From positions 1 to 32,141 of the forward strand of contig NZ_NESK01000034.1 in NCBI RefSeq assembly GCF_003063415.1: 32,141 bases of DNA, given 5' to 3'. The first letter of the stretch is position 1. The number at the start of each line of letters is the position of its first letter. Shown in pieces: positions 23,893-31,844 of the stretch. Made by a program: the position numbers and the translations under genes. Origin of the DNA: Limnohabitans sp. 2KL-17 (GTDB taxonomy: Bacteria > Pseudomonadota > Gammaproteobacteria > Burkholderiales > Burkholderiaceae_C). Under the pieces are notes generated by a model, which saw only the letters and a program-made list of their open reading frames with translations, had not been told where the DNA came from and did no database searches.

Positions 23893-25095
23893 TTAGCTAT
23901 TGAGCGGGAAGACAGGCTCCACTTCGCGGTAATCGCGGGGCACGATCACCTTGATGTCACCTTTGTAGACCTGTGTCATCAAAGGCTGTGCCCCCATGTT
24001 CTGGCCATTGACAAACTGAGTTGGACCGTAGGGCATGATGTGATTGGCAAATTTACTGGTGGCCAGCGCTTCGATGATGGCGGCGCGGTCAGGTGACTTG
24101 GCGCGATCGATTGCATCGGCCAGCAGCATCATGGCGGTGTAGGTCATGAACACTTCGTAGCTGAAGAACTGGCCTTGCGCTTCGACCCGTTTTTTCAGTT
24201 CGGCCGAACGCTTGTCCTTGGGGTTGAACCAATGGTTGCAGTCAATGATGCCGTTGGCCGCTTCCGGGAACTCCTTGACGAACTTGTAGCTCGAAGCCGC
24301 ACCGCCCAGCACCGAATAAATGGCTTTGGGCGTGATCTTTTGCTGTTGCAAGGTGCGGACCAGCAACGCGTATTCGTTGTAGTAGTTGGCCGGGATCAGG
24401 ATGTCGGGGTTGACCTGCTTGATGCGCAACGCAATGTTGTTGAAGTCGCGCGTCGGGTTAGCGTGCTTGATGATTTCCTTGACCTCATAGCCGTATCCTG
24501 GAAGTTCCTTGGCCAACAAGTTGGCAGTGCCTGTGCCAAACAGTGATTCTTCGTGCACGATCATCACGGTGCGGGCGGGCTTGCCTGCGGCTGTGTTCAG
24601 GGCATGCAGGCTGGCCACGGCCACTTCGGCGCATTTCTTGTAGCCCGGGCCAAAGCGGAAGGTATTTTTCAGGCCGCGCTCAACAATCTGGTCAGCCACG
24701 CCCACATCGACCACATGGGGCAGGTTGTATTTGGCCGCCGCTTGCGTTGTAGCCAGGCAGATGGCCGAGGCAAAGGCCCCAACGACAGCGCTGACGCCGG
24801 CCTCGTTCATCTTCTCAATTTCGGCTGTTCCGGCCTGCGGGCTGGACTGCGCATCGCCCAGCATGGCTTCAATCTTGGCACCCCCTAAAGACTTGATGCC
24901 ACCCGCCTTGTTGATGTCCTCAATGGCCATCAAAGCGCCCATGCGGCATTGCTGACCCGAATAGGCCAAAGCACCGGTCACAGGGTGCAGGACACCGACT
25001 TTGACAGGCTTGGGCTGGGCTCCACCCACCAAAGGGAATGCGATGGCAGAAGCCGCAACAGCGGACTGGCCCATGAAATGTCGACGTGTGGTCAT
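23893..25095 (-). CDS. ABC transporter substrate-binding protein, LivJ/LivK type, with Tat-like signal
   Basis: 400 aa periplasmic type I receptor. The N-terminus TTRRHFMG followed by a mildly hydrophobic Ala-rich stretch and VGGAQ looks like a twin-arginine signal, suggesting export in folded form. The mature part starts PVKVGVLHPVTGALAYSGQQ and shows the usual two-lobe pattern with DAQSSPQAGTAEIEKM. It is the receptor of the LivHMGF importer downstream. AAGGA lies 7 bases before the ATG. Located 21 bp after the regulator gene. The cargo is unknown; within the family, amide and urea binders as well as amino acid binders occur. Confidence 0.93.
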   Translation of the reverse strand: MTTRRHFMGQSAVAASAIAFPLVGGAQPKPVKVGVLHPVTGALAYSGQQCRMGALMAIEDINKAGGIKSLGGAKIEAMLGDAQSSPQAGTAEIEKMNEAGVSAVVGAFASAICLATTQAAAKYNLPHVVDVGVADQIVERGLKNTFRFGPGYKKCAEVAVASLHALNTAAGKPARTVMIVHEESLFGTGTANLLAKELPGYGYEVKEIIKHANPTRDFNNIALRIKQVNPDILIPANYYNEYALLVRTLQQQKITPKAIYSVLGGAASSYKFVKEFPEAANGIIDCNHWFNPKDKRSAELKKRVEAQGQFFSYEVFMTYTAMMLLADAIDRAKSPDRAAIIEALATSKFANHIMPYGPTQFVNGQNMGAQPLMTQVYKGDIKVIVPRDYREVEPVFPLNS

Positions 25096-25116
25096 AAGAT
25101 CATCCTTGGTTGAAAG

Positions 25117-25929
25117 TCAGTGAAAGTTTGCGGACAACTCCTGGCTTACCCACACCTTGGCATCGATGCTGCCAACGCGGGATAACTGCATCTGGTATTC
25201 GTACCGGTCCGGGCGGTACAAGCCATGCAACCATTGAACGGGACGGTCGTCCTCGTCATAAATCAAACGCCGAACCGCCAGTAAGGCCGATCCGACGGAC
25301 ACATCCAAATGCTGCGCTATGCCCATGTCGGCCAGGCGGGCGGAGATGGTCTGCTCGGCCCGGCCTACCTTGACGCCTGACTCTTCAAGCAAGACCAAAA
25401 TGGGTTTTTGCGCTAATTCACGCTCACCAAATCCGGCCGAGATCGCATCGGGCACCCAAGTGGTGATGTGCGACAGCGGGCCTTCAGGTGTGCTGCGTAC
25501 GCGCTCGGCTTTTTGAACCAAAGCACCAGCTGACAGCTTCAGGGCAGCGGCCACGTCCCCGGGGGCGCGCATGCGCTCGACCGACAGCACCTTGACTTGG
25601 GTGCGCATGCCCATGGTGACCAAATTTTCGAGTAAGCCAGTCAGCCGCGCCTGCTGAGCAGTGGCCATGGTGGAGGCTTGCATGTGCATGTCTTGAGCAA
25701 GCGCCGTCACAGGCTTCGTGCCTCGTCCGGGCTGACGATGAATCAAGCCTTCTTCTGCCAGTAGCGACAAGGCCCTGCGCACCGTGACACGGGCCACACC
25801 AAACTGCCCCATCAGGGTCAGTTCACCCGGCAAACCCGCATCGAAACGGCCTTCACGCAATTGCTCCCGGAGCACCAGATAAATCTGATGGTATTTGGGC
25901 AGAGGCAGGTGAGCATCCATGATTGGCAT
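25117..25929 (-). CDS. GntR-family transcriptional regulator with UTRA ligand domain (HutC subfamily)
   Basis: 270 aa. Winged helix-turn-helix at about 12-74 (PKYHQIYLVLREQL, then GQFGVARVTVRRALSLLAEEGLI and RQPGRGTKPV), followed by a UTRA effector domain at about 95-250. Two possible starts, ATG 25929 or ATG 25920, neither with a good Shine-Dalgarno; both keep the whole DNA-binding domain. As first gene of the importer-catabolic run, with repeated operator-like motifs just upstream, it is probably an autoregulated repressor released by the substrate or an intermediate. Confidence 0.94.
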   Translation of the reverse strand: MPIMDAHLPLPKYHQIYLVLREQLREGRFDAGLPGELTLMGQFGVARVTVRRALSLLAEEGLIHRQPGRGTKPVTALAQDMHMQASTMATAQQARLTGLLENLVTMGMRTQVKVLSVERMRAPGDVAAALKLSAGALVQKAERVRSTPEGPLSHITTWVPDAISAGFGERELAQKPILVLLEESGVKVGRAEQTISARLADMGIAQHLDVSVGSALLAVRRLIYDEDDRPVQWLHGLYRPDRYEYQMQLSRVGSIDAKVWVSQELSANFH

Positions 25930-25940
25930 CGTGGAACAGC

Positions 25941-25987
25941 CCTATTGTTCTGTCAATAGGACATTCATGTCTTATTGATAGGACATT
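25941..25987. promoter_or_regulatory. Candidate GntR operator: repeated ATAGGACATT elements
   Basis: ATAGGACATT occurs at 25956-25965 and again at 25978-25987, exactly 22 bp apart (about two helical turns, same face). The first copy is part of the inverted repeat CCTATTG (25941-25947) / CAATAGG (25954-25960). The second lies in TGTCTTATTGATAGGACA (25968-25985), an imperfect palindrome with TGTC/GACA ends. It sits 12 bases before the GntR start. A minus-strand TTGACA (25951-25956) lies inside, but no matching -10 box was found. Confidence 0.55.
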
Positions 25988-26035
25988 TATTCATGGATTT
26001 CCCTGATCCGGCGCGCTATTGCTCATGGTTAAGCA

Positions 26036-27607
26036 TCAGGCGTAGCGCAAACGCAGATCGCGTTTGAGCAATTTACCGCTCGGATTTTTGGGCAGCGTGT
26101 CAGTGAAGACCACCCGTTTGGGACACTTGAACCCGGCCATGTGCTGGTTGCAGTGCGCGATCACGGTGGCCTCATCCAGTGTTTGCCCGGCCTTGACCAC
26201 AATCACGGCCGTCACCGCCTCGACCCATTTGGGATCAGGCAGGCCAACCACCGCCACTTCGCTGACCTGAGGCAGGCGGTAAATCATCTCTTCCACCTCG
26301 CGGCTGGCCACGTTTTCGCCGCCGGACTTGATCATGTCCTTCTTGCGGTCCACCACCGTGATGTAGCCCTCGGCATCAATGATGCCCAGATCCCCGCTGT
26401 GGAACCAGTCGCCCTCAAAGGCGGCCCGGGTGCGTTCGTCGTCATGAAAATAGCCCAGCATCAGGTGCGGCGAACGGTGCACGATCTCGCCCACCTCACC
26501 CAAGGCCACATCTTGCATGTCGTCGTTCACCACCCGGGTCTCGACGTTGCGCACCGCCTTGCCGCAGGAGCCGGGTTTGCGCAGCTGGTCTTCGGGGCCG
26601 AGCAAGGTGGCCAGCGGCGCGATTTCCGTTTGGCCATACAGGTTCCACAAGCGCACTTGGGGCAGGCGCGAGGCCAACTCTTTCAGCACCTCGACCGGCA
26701 TGATGGACGCGCCGTAATAGCCCTTGGCCAATTTGGCGAGTTTGCCAGCATCCATCAGCGGCGAGCGCAGCAACGCAATCCACACCGTGGGCGGCGCAAA
26801 AAAGCTGGTGATGCCGAACCTTTCAAGCATCGGCAGCAGGTTGTCGGGTGTGGGCTTGGAGGTGATGACGTTGGTGCTGCCCATGTAAATGGCTGGGCCA
26901 AAGAACACATCAAGCTGGGCGCAGTGGTACAGAGGCAGCGCGTGCAGGGCCACGTCCTGCTCGGCAATTTCGGCGTCGATCACGCAGCTGACGTATTGCC
27001 ACAGCACCGCATCGTGCGTGAGCTGAGCACCTTTGGGCGACGATTCGGTGCCGCTGGTGTAGACGATCTGTGCCACGTCGTAACTGCCCAGCTGCAGATC
27101 GGGCAACGCATCGGTGCAGGCGGCCAGTGCGTCAAAACTGTGCATACCTGCTACGGGCTGGCTCGGGTCTTCTGACGGCAGCCAAATGAACTGTTGAACC
27201 TGCGTGTCCAGCTTGGCGGCGGCCTGCGCCAGCTCGGCCAAACCGCTGTCGGTGGCCAGGGTTTGGGCACCGGCATGGCGCAAGATAAACGCCACCTCTT
27301 CGGCTTTGAGCATGAAGTTGATCGGCACCATGACCGCACCTCTTCGGGCCAGCGCAAAACGCAGCGCAGCAAAACCGTGCGAGTTGCGGGCCAAGACCGC
27401 CACTTTGTCGCCCTCGGCCACGCCGATGCTGGTCAGACCTGCGGCCAAGCGGGTGACCAGTGCATCGAACTCGGCATAGCTCCAGGTCGTCGCACCGCAC
27501 ACGATGCCGGTTTTGGCAGGCAAACGAATCGCGGTGCGGCGCAAGGCATCGGCAATGGTCTGGCGGCGAACGGCGGGGTGGATGGTGGTGGACATGGTGG
27601 CGGTCAT
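26036..27607 (-). CDS. AMP-forming acyl-CoA synthetase / carboxylate-CoA ligase
   Basis: 523 aa, class I adenylating enzyme. Motifs: nucleotide loop IVYTSGTESSPKGAQLTH, the NLYGQTE block, GDLGIIDAEGYITVVDRKKD with IKSGGEN, and the C-terminal catalytic Lys in NPSGKLLKRD (K512). Converts a carboxylate, CoA and ATP to an acyl-CoA. Its fatty-acyl-ligase look does not fix chain length. The start is well supported: AGGAG lies 8 bases before ATG 27607. It is 106 bp upstream of the regulator gene on the same strand, so it may be the first gene of the long operon or a separately driven member of the regulon. Confidence 0.93.
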   Translation of the reverse strand: MTATMSTTIHPAVRRQTIADALRRTAIRLPAKTGIVCGATTWSYAEFDALVTRLAAGLTSIGVAEGDKVAVLARNSHGFAALRFALARRGAVMVPINFMLKAEEVAFILRHAGAQTLATDSGLAELAQAAAKLDTQVQQFIWLPSEDPSQPVAGMHSFDALAACTDALPDLQLGSYDVAQIVYTSGTESSPKGAQLTHDAVLWQYVSCVIDAEIAEQDVALHALPLYHCAQLDVFFGPAIYMGSTNVITSKPTPDNLLPMLERFGITSFFAPPTVWIALLRSPLMDAGKLAKLAKGYYGASIMPVEVLKELASRLPQVRLWNLYGQTEIAPLATLLGPEDQLRKPGSCGKAVRNVETRVVNDDMQDVALGEVGEIVHRSPHLMLGYFHDDERTRAAFEGDWFHSGDLGIIDAEGYITVVDRKKDMIKSGGENVASREVEEMIYRLPQVSEVAVVGLPDPKWVEAVTAVIVVKAGQTLDEATVIAHCNQHMAGFKCPKRVVFTDTLPKNPSGKLLKRDLRLRYA

Positions 27608-27628
27608 CGTGAAGGCTCCTGCATCGAT

Positions 27629-28240
27629 ATGATCGGAACATTGAACATCAGACCCGCGAGATTTCCATTGGCACTTCCACCCCCCTCCCCCCGAAAACTG
27701 TCACATACGCGCACCGTGGTCTACCAAGGCTTTGACCGCGAAGACGGCCTGTGGGACATTGAAGCAGAACTGACCGATGTGAAAACCTATGGGTTTTCGG
27801 TGCCCAACGAGCGGCCCTTCCCAGCCAATGAGCCGATCCACGGCCTGAAAATCCGCGTCACGCTCAACAACAAGATGGTCATCCAAGACATCGTCACAGC
27901 GATGGACGACATCCCACACCCCGAATGCGCAGGCGCACCGCACGGCATGCACAAACTCATCGGCCAAACCATGGGTCCGGGCTGGCGCAAAATCATCAAC
28001 GAACACATCGGTGGCACCGAAGGCTGCACCCACCTGCGGGAACTTTTGTTCAACATGGCGACGGCCGCCTACCAAACCCTGCCATCCGGCCAATGGCACC
28101 GCCGCGAACAAGCTGGCCAGCCCCACCCCGAAATCACCCAACCACCCTACCACCTCGGCCAATGCCACAGCTGGGCCTATGACAGCCCGACGGTGCAAAG
28201 GGCTTATCCGATGTTTTTCAAGCCGAAGGCAGTTGAATAA
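27629..28240 (+). CDS. DUF2889 domain protein
   Basis: About 203 aa. Recognisable as DUF2889, a family of unknown function common in Burkholderiales: the core begins LPPPSPRKLSHTRTVVYQGF, continues REDGLWDIEAELTDVK, and includes GGTEGCTHLRELLFNMATAAYQT. Homologues I know begin close to the LPPPSPR segment, so an in-frame TTG at 27668 is an alternative start; ATG 27629 has only a distant GAAGG. It is divergent from the acyl-CoA ligase with 21 bp between the two ATGs, which forces overlapping promoters. Function unknown. Confidence 0.85.
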   Translation: MIGTLNIRPARFPLALPPPSPRKLSHTRTVVYQGFDREDGLWDIEAELTDVKTYGFSVPNERPFPANEPIHGLKIRVTLNNKMVIQDIVTAMDDIPHPECAGAPHGMHKLIGQTMGPGWRKIINEHIGGTEGCTHLRELLFNMATAAYQTLPSGQWHRREQAGQPHPEITQPPYHLGQCHSWAYDSPTVQRAYPMFFKPKAVE

Positions 28241-28272
28241 TTTCAGTCTCAACTTGCCGGCTTAAGCTGTCG

Positions 28273-31200
28273 TCAAGCTGCCGCCCGGTCCCTGATATCG
28301 TCCAAAACCTGAACAAGCTGACTCACCTTGGCGGGCGGGAATATGCCCAAAGGCCCAAGCGCATTCATGTCCGTGAAGGGCGACTCGAACAAACGGGCAC
28401 CATCCATCACCCCGTTTTGGGTCAACTCTTGCACGATCAGGTTAATGAACTCGATCTGATTGGGCGTAGCGGTGGTGCCGCTCACCAGTTCGCTGAAGGC
28501 TTGCATCGCAGCTTCTCGGTCCAAGCCAACCAGTGACCGGATGAAAATGCCTAAGCCTTGACTCTGCGCTTTCGCTTCGTCAATCAAGGCTTTTGAGCCG
28601 CCTGCTGCCAGCAGCATCTTCTCCAGTTCGTCCAGGTCTGTTGGCGTCAAAGGCTGATTGCGTCGCAAGCGCTGCAAGGCCAGGTGCGATTCATGCTCAC
28701 GCAAAAACTGCCGCGCCTTGTCCTTGAACTTGGCCATGTTCAGCCCGGCCGTCACCTGCGGCAGATCAATCTGGGTCATCTCACCCAGCTCATCTTCAAA
28801 GTCGGTGTAAACCACCTTCTTCTTGCCCTTGGGAATGAGCTTGATCAAGGCACGCAAACGCCGACGCACGGTCTCCAACATCGGCACCGTCACATCCTCC
28901 CACCACTCATCACTGGCAACAGACTGGATCAGCAACATTTCTGCCTTGATCGCCGGAATGGCCACTTGCTCTTCCAGTGCGTTGGCCAGTGACTGGATCT
29001 TTTCCTTCAACGAGGCAAATTCTGGTTTGGCCTGCAAAATGGCCAACTGCGAACGCAAAACCAGCATGTCAAAGCGCTTGGCCTCCTCGTCATCGTCGGT
29101 CAGTTCGGTGGGCAACCCCGCCACCTTGTAGCTCAAGTCGTGCACATCATCAGGGCTCAACTTGTCCCAAGCGCCTGCGTTGGCAAAGCGCTCCACAACC
29201 AAGCGCTGCGGGCGCACCACAAAGTTATCCACCCGCATGGCCGCAACCACCTGGTGCAACATGGCCGCGGTTTCGGAACGCACCGCAGTCAGAGTGAGCT
29301 GACCATAGGGCGGTGGCGCTTCGCCTGCCTGGTCGTGGCCAGCCAGCTTGGCATCCAACTCACCAATCATGGTCAGCCGCGCCTTGAACAAACGCGTGCT
29401 CAATGGCTCAGAGCCCGCGCCCTCTTTGAAGTCCGGGTTCTGGCTGAAAAATTCCAGGTTTTGGCAGTAATCGAAGATGTAAAAGTTCTTTTTGTCATCG
29501 CCTGGCCCAAACAAATCGGGACACAAGCGGGTGCCGCGCCCCAGCATCTGCCAAAACTTGGTCTTGGACCGCACCACCTTGAAAAACACCAGGTTCACCG
29601 CCTCGGGCACATCGATACCGGTGTCGAGCATGTCCACCGACACCGCAATGTGCGGCATCCTGTCCTTGTTGGAAAAGTCGTCGATGATGCTCTGCGCATA
29701 TTCGGTTTTGTAAGTCACCACCCGGGCAAAGTGCCCCTTGTAATGCGGGTAGTTTGCATCAAAGCGCTGGGCGATGAAGTCGGCGTGGTCGTTGTTTTTG
29801 GCAAACACAATCGTTTTGCCCAACCGGTCGCCACCGGCCACTTTTTGGCCATGCGCCATCAATGTGGCCAGCACCTTGTCCACGGTGTCCACGTTGAAAA
29901 GCCATTTGTTCAGGGCTTCAGAATTGACCTCGTCCGGGATGTTGCCCTCTTCGTCCCATTCTTTTTCATCCCATTCGGCCTGCTCTTGCTCTGACAAGTC
30001 ATCGTATTGAATACCTTCGCGCAAAAACTTGAGCGGGACAGAAATCGGCACAGGCGGAACCAGGTGCCCATCGGCCACGGCTTCGTCCAATCCATAGGCG
30101 TCGGTGGGCACGCCATCTTCCAGATTGAACAAGCCATAGGTGTTGTGGTCAATTTCGTCCTTGGGCGTGGCGGTCAGGCCCACCAGCAGCGCATCAAAGT
30201 ATTTGAAAATTGCCCCGTATTTTTGATAAACCGAGCGGTGCGCCTCGTCGATGATGATCAGGTCGAAATGCCCCACACCAAAGCGGCGCTGGGCGTTGGA
30301 CACCTCGTCGATCAAACCCATCATCGTCGGGTAGGTAGACACATACACCCGGCCCTCGGTGTTTTTGTCTGTGACCAAGTTCACGGGCGAAGCATCGGGC
30401 AAATGCTTTTTGAAGGCGTTCACCGCCTGATTCACCAGCGCCACCCGGTCGGCCAAAAACAAAATGCGTTTGGCCCAGTTGCAGCGCATCAGCACATCGG
30501 CCAGGGCAATCACCGTGCGGGTTTTGCCCGAACCCGTGGCCATGACCAGCAAAGCTTTGCGCTGATGCTCCACCTCAAAGGTCTGCCCCACCCGGCGCAC
30601 AGCACGCGTCTGGTAATGGCGCTCAATGATGCCGGAGTTGATGACCGCATCGGCCAACGACCTGCGGCTGCTGCGGCGCTGAATCGTCAGCTCCAGCTCG
30701 GGCTTTTTGTAAAAACCCTGCACCGGTCGGGGCGGGTAACTCGCGTCGTCCCATATCAAGTGCTCATAACCATTGGTGTAAAAAATCACCGGGCGCTGGC
30801 CGTACATGGCCTCCAGGCAATCGGCATACAGCTTGGCCTGCTGCTGGCCCACGGTGGGGTTGCGGGTGGTGCGCTTGGCCTCAATCAGCGCCAGCGGTTT
30901 GCTGTCGTCGCCCCACAGCACATAGTCCACAAAGCCCTTGCCCTCGTTGTTGGGCATGCCCACCACTTCCACCTCATGGCTCACGGCCGGGTCTAGGTTC
31001 CAACCGGCTTCCTTGAGCAAGACATCAATGAAGGCCTTGCGCGTCTCGGCCTCGGAATAGTCGTGCGTGTCAGGCTCGGCGGTGTTGGCCTTCTTGGCTG
31101 CCGCGACTGCCTCTCGCAATTGCTGCAGTTCTTGCTCCAGCGTGGCCTTTTCGGCGGCGTGCTGGGCGTGGACAGAGGCCAGCTTGTCGTCACGGTCTTT

Positions 31201-31689
31201 CAGGCTGGCTTCGAGCTTTTGCAGCTGCTCCGCCGACTGTGGGGCCGCATCAGCCGATGCCGCAGCAGGCAACAGGTCTGCAGAAAAGGTCAAGCCAGGC
31301 GAGGGACGGTTTTTGCGGCCATAGGTGCGGGCCAGCCAATAGCAAAAATGAAACAGCTCACGCGTGGCGTTCAGGGCGTCGCTGGTCGCCATCTTTTTGG
31401 TGCTGTGCACCGCCATGTTGCCCAAGTCCTTGATCAGCCGGGCCTTGGTGAACAGGGCATCGCCCACGGTGCTCTTGAAGGTGGGCTCGTGGATGAACGC
31501 ACTCAAATTTTCCTGGTACGGCAGGCGCAGCGATTTGTCATGCGTGTACATCCAAGCCACCGCCAGCTCCAGGGTGCGGCGGGCGTAAAAGCATGACGCC
31601 CTTGCATCGCTGTTGGCCAGCTGCTCTGCCTTGCGGGTGGACTCAAACAGCGTCAGCCATTCAGACGCAAGGAAGGCAAAGTTGCTCAT
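28273..31689 (-). CDS. hsdR: Type I restriction enzyme R subunit (HsdR)
   Basis: 1138 aa. Order of parts: an N-terminal DUF4145-like helical domain (about 1-110), a coiled-coil stretch (about 155-205, LEASLKDRDDKL then EKATLEQELQQL), and the PD-(D/E)xK nuclease domain with D255 in FVDYVLWGDD and E270/K272 in LIEAKRT. The superfamily 2 motor follows: Walker A ATGSGKT with K389, DEAH box D481, LVGLTATPK, QMLGRGTRLCPDLF. The tail is of the EcoEI R C-terminal type. All catalytic motifs are intact, so it should be an ATP-driven translocase-nuclease. ATG 31689 is preferred over a GTG at 31701 because GGTGA lies 8 bases before it. Neither HsdM nor HsdS is in the window; they may lie beyond the insertion sequence. 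Confidence 0.95.
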   Translation of the reverse strand: MSNFAFLASEWLTLFESTRKAEQLANSDARASCFYARRTLELAVAWMYTHDKSLRLPYQENLSAFIHEPTFKSTVGDALFTKARLIKDLGNMAVHSTKKMATSDALNATRELFHFCYWLARTYGRKNRPSPGLTFSADLLPAAASADAAPQSAEQLQKLEASLKDRDDKLASVHAQHAAEKATLEQELQQLREAVAAAKKANTAEPDTHDYSEAETRKAFIDVLLKEAGWNLDPAVSHEVEVVGMPNNEGKGFVDYVLWGDDSKPLALIEAKRTTRNPTVGQQQAKLYADCLEAMYGQRPVIFYTNGYEHLIWDDASYPPRPVQGFYKKPELELTIQRRSSRRSLADAVINSGIIERHYQTRAVRRVGQTFEVEHQRKALLVMATGSGKTRTVIALADVLMRCNWAKRILFLADRVALVNQAVNAFKKHLPDASPVNLVTDKNTEGRVYVSTYPTMMGLIDEVSNAQRRFGVGHFDLIIIDEAHRSVYQKYGAIFKYFDALLVGLTATPKDEIDHNTYGLFNLEDGVPTDAYGLDEAVADGHLVPPVPISVPLKFLREGIQYDDLSEQEQAEWDEKEWDEEGNIPDEVNSEALNKWLFNVDTVDKVLATLMAHGQKVAGGDRLGKTIVFAKNNDHADFIAQRFDANYPHYKGHFARVVTYKTEYAQSIIDDFSNKDRMPHIAVSVDMLDTGIDVPEAVNLVFFKVVRSKTKFWQMLGRGTRLCPDLFGPGDDKKNFYIFDYCQNLEFFSQNPDFKEGAGSEPLSTRLFKARLTMIGELDAKLAGHDQAGEAPPPYGQLTLTAVRSETAAMLHQVVAAMRVDNFVVRPQRLVVERFANAGAWDKLSPDDVHDLSYKVAGLPTELTDDDEEAKRFDMLVLRSQLAILQAKPEFASLKEKIQSLANALEEQVAIPAIKAEMLLIQSVASDEWWEDVTVPMLETVRRRLRALIKLIPKGKKKVVYTDFEDELGEMTQIDLPQVTAGLNMAKFKDKARQFLREHESHLALQRLRRNQPLTPTDLDELEKMLLAAGGSKALIDEAKAQSQGLGIFIRSLVGLDREAAMQAFSELVSGTTATPNQIEFINLIVQELTQNGVMDGARLFESPFTDMNALGPLGIFPPAKVSQLVQVLDDIRDRAAA

Positions 31690-31843
31690 TGGGCGGTTCA
31701 CCGTGGGTTTATTGTGGTGGTTTTATGCGGTGGGTGTTTAGACGGCTAAAGACGTTTTCAAGAGGTGCACGTCTTTATAAGTTATTGATTTATAAAGATA
31801 TTTATCGCATTCTTTGCACATGTCTTTAGCCATTTTGGGCTTA
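31690..31843. other. AT-rich intergenic region upstream of hsdR
   Basis: The only strongly AT-rich part of the right half of the window. It must hold the hsdR promoter on the minus strand, but I could not pick boxes with confidence. It is dominated by the nested inverted repeats listed separately, and ends at the TTAA abutting the insertion sequence. Confidence 0.4.
31744..31831. repeat. Nested inverted repeats around AAAGAC elements
   Basis: GGCTAAAGAC (31744-31753) and GTCTTTAGCC (31822-31831) are a perfect 10-bp inverted pair bounding 88 bp. Inside, AAAGACGT (31748-31755) pairs with ACGTCTTT (31769-31776), and TCTTTATAA (31772-31780) pairs with TTATAAAGA (31790-31798) around a 9-base loop. 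No flanking target duplication is evident. Could be operators for hsdR, a small non-autonomous mobile element, or the scar of one. Confidence 0.55.
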
Positions 31844-31844
31844 A

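Noticed and set aside
26141..27175. Long open frame (344 codons) on the plus strand antisense to the acyl-CoA ligase
   Set aside because: No motif, His/Gly-rich composition, and the ligase motifs on the opposite strand are unambiguous.
30007..30996. Long open frame (329 codons) on the plus strand antisense to hsdR
   Set aside because: Antisense artefact of GC-rich codon use over the conserved helicase domain.
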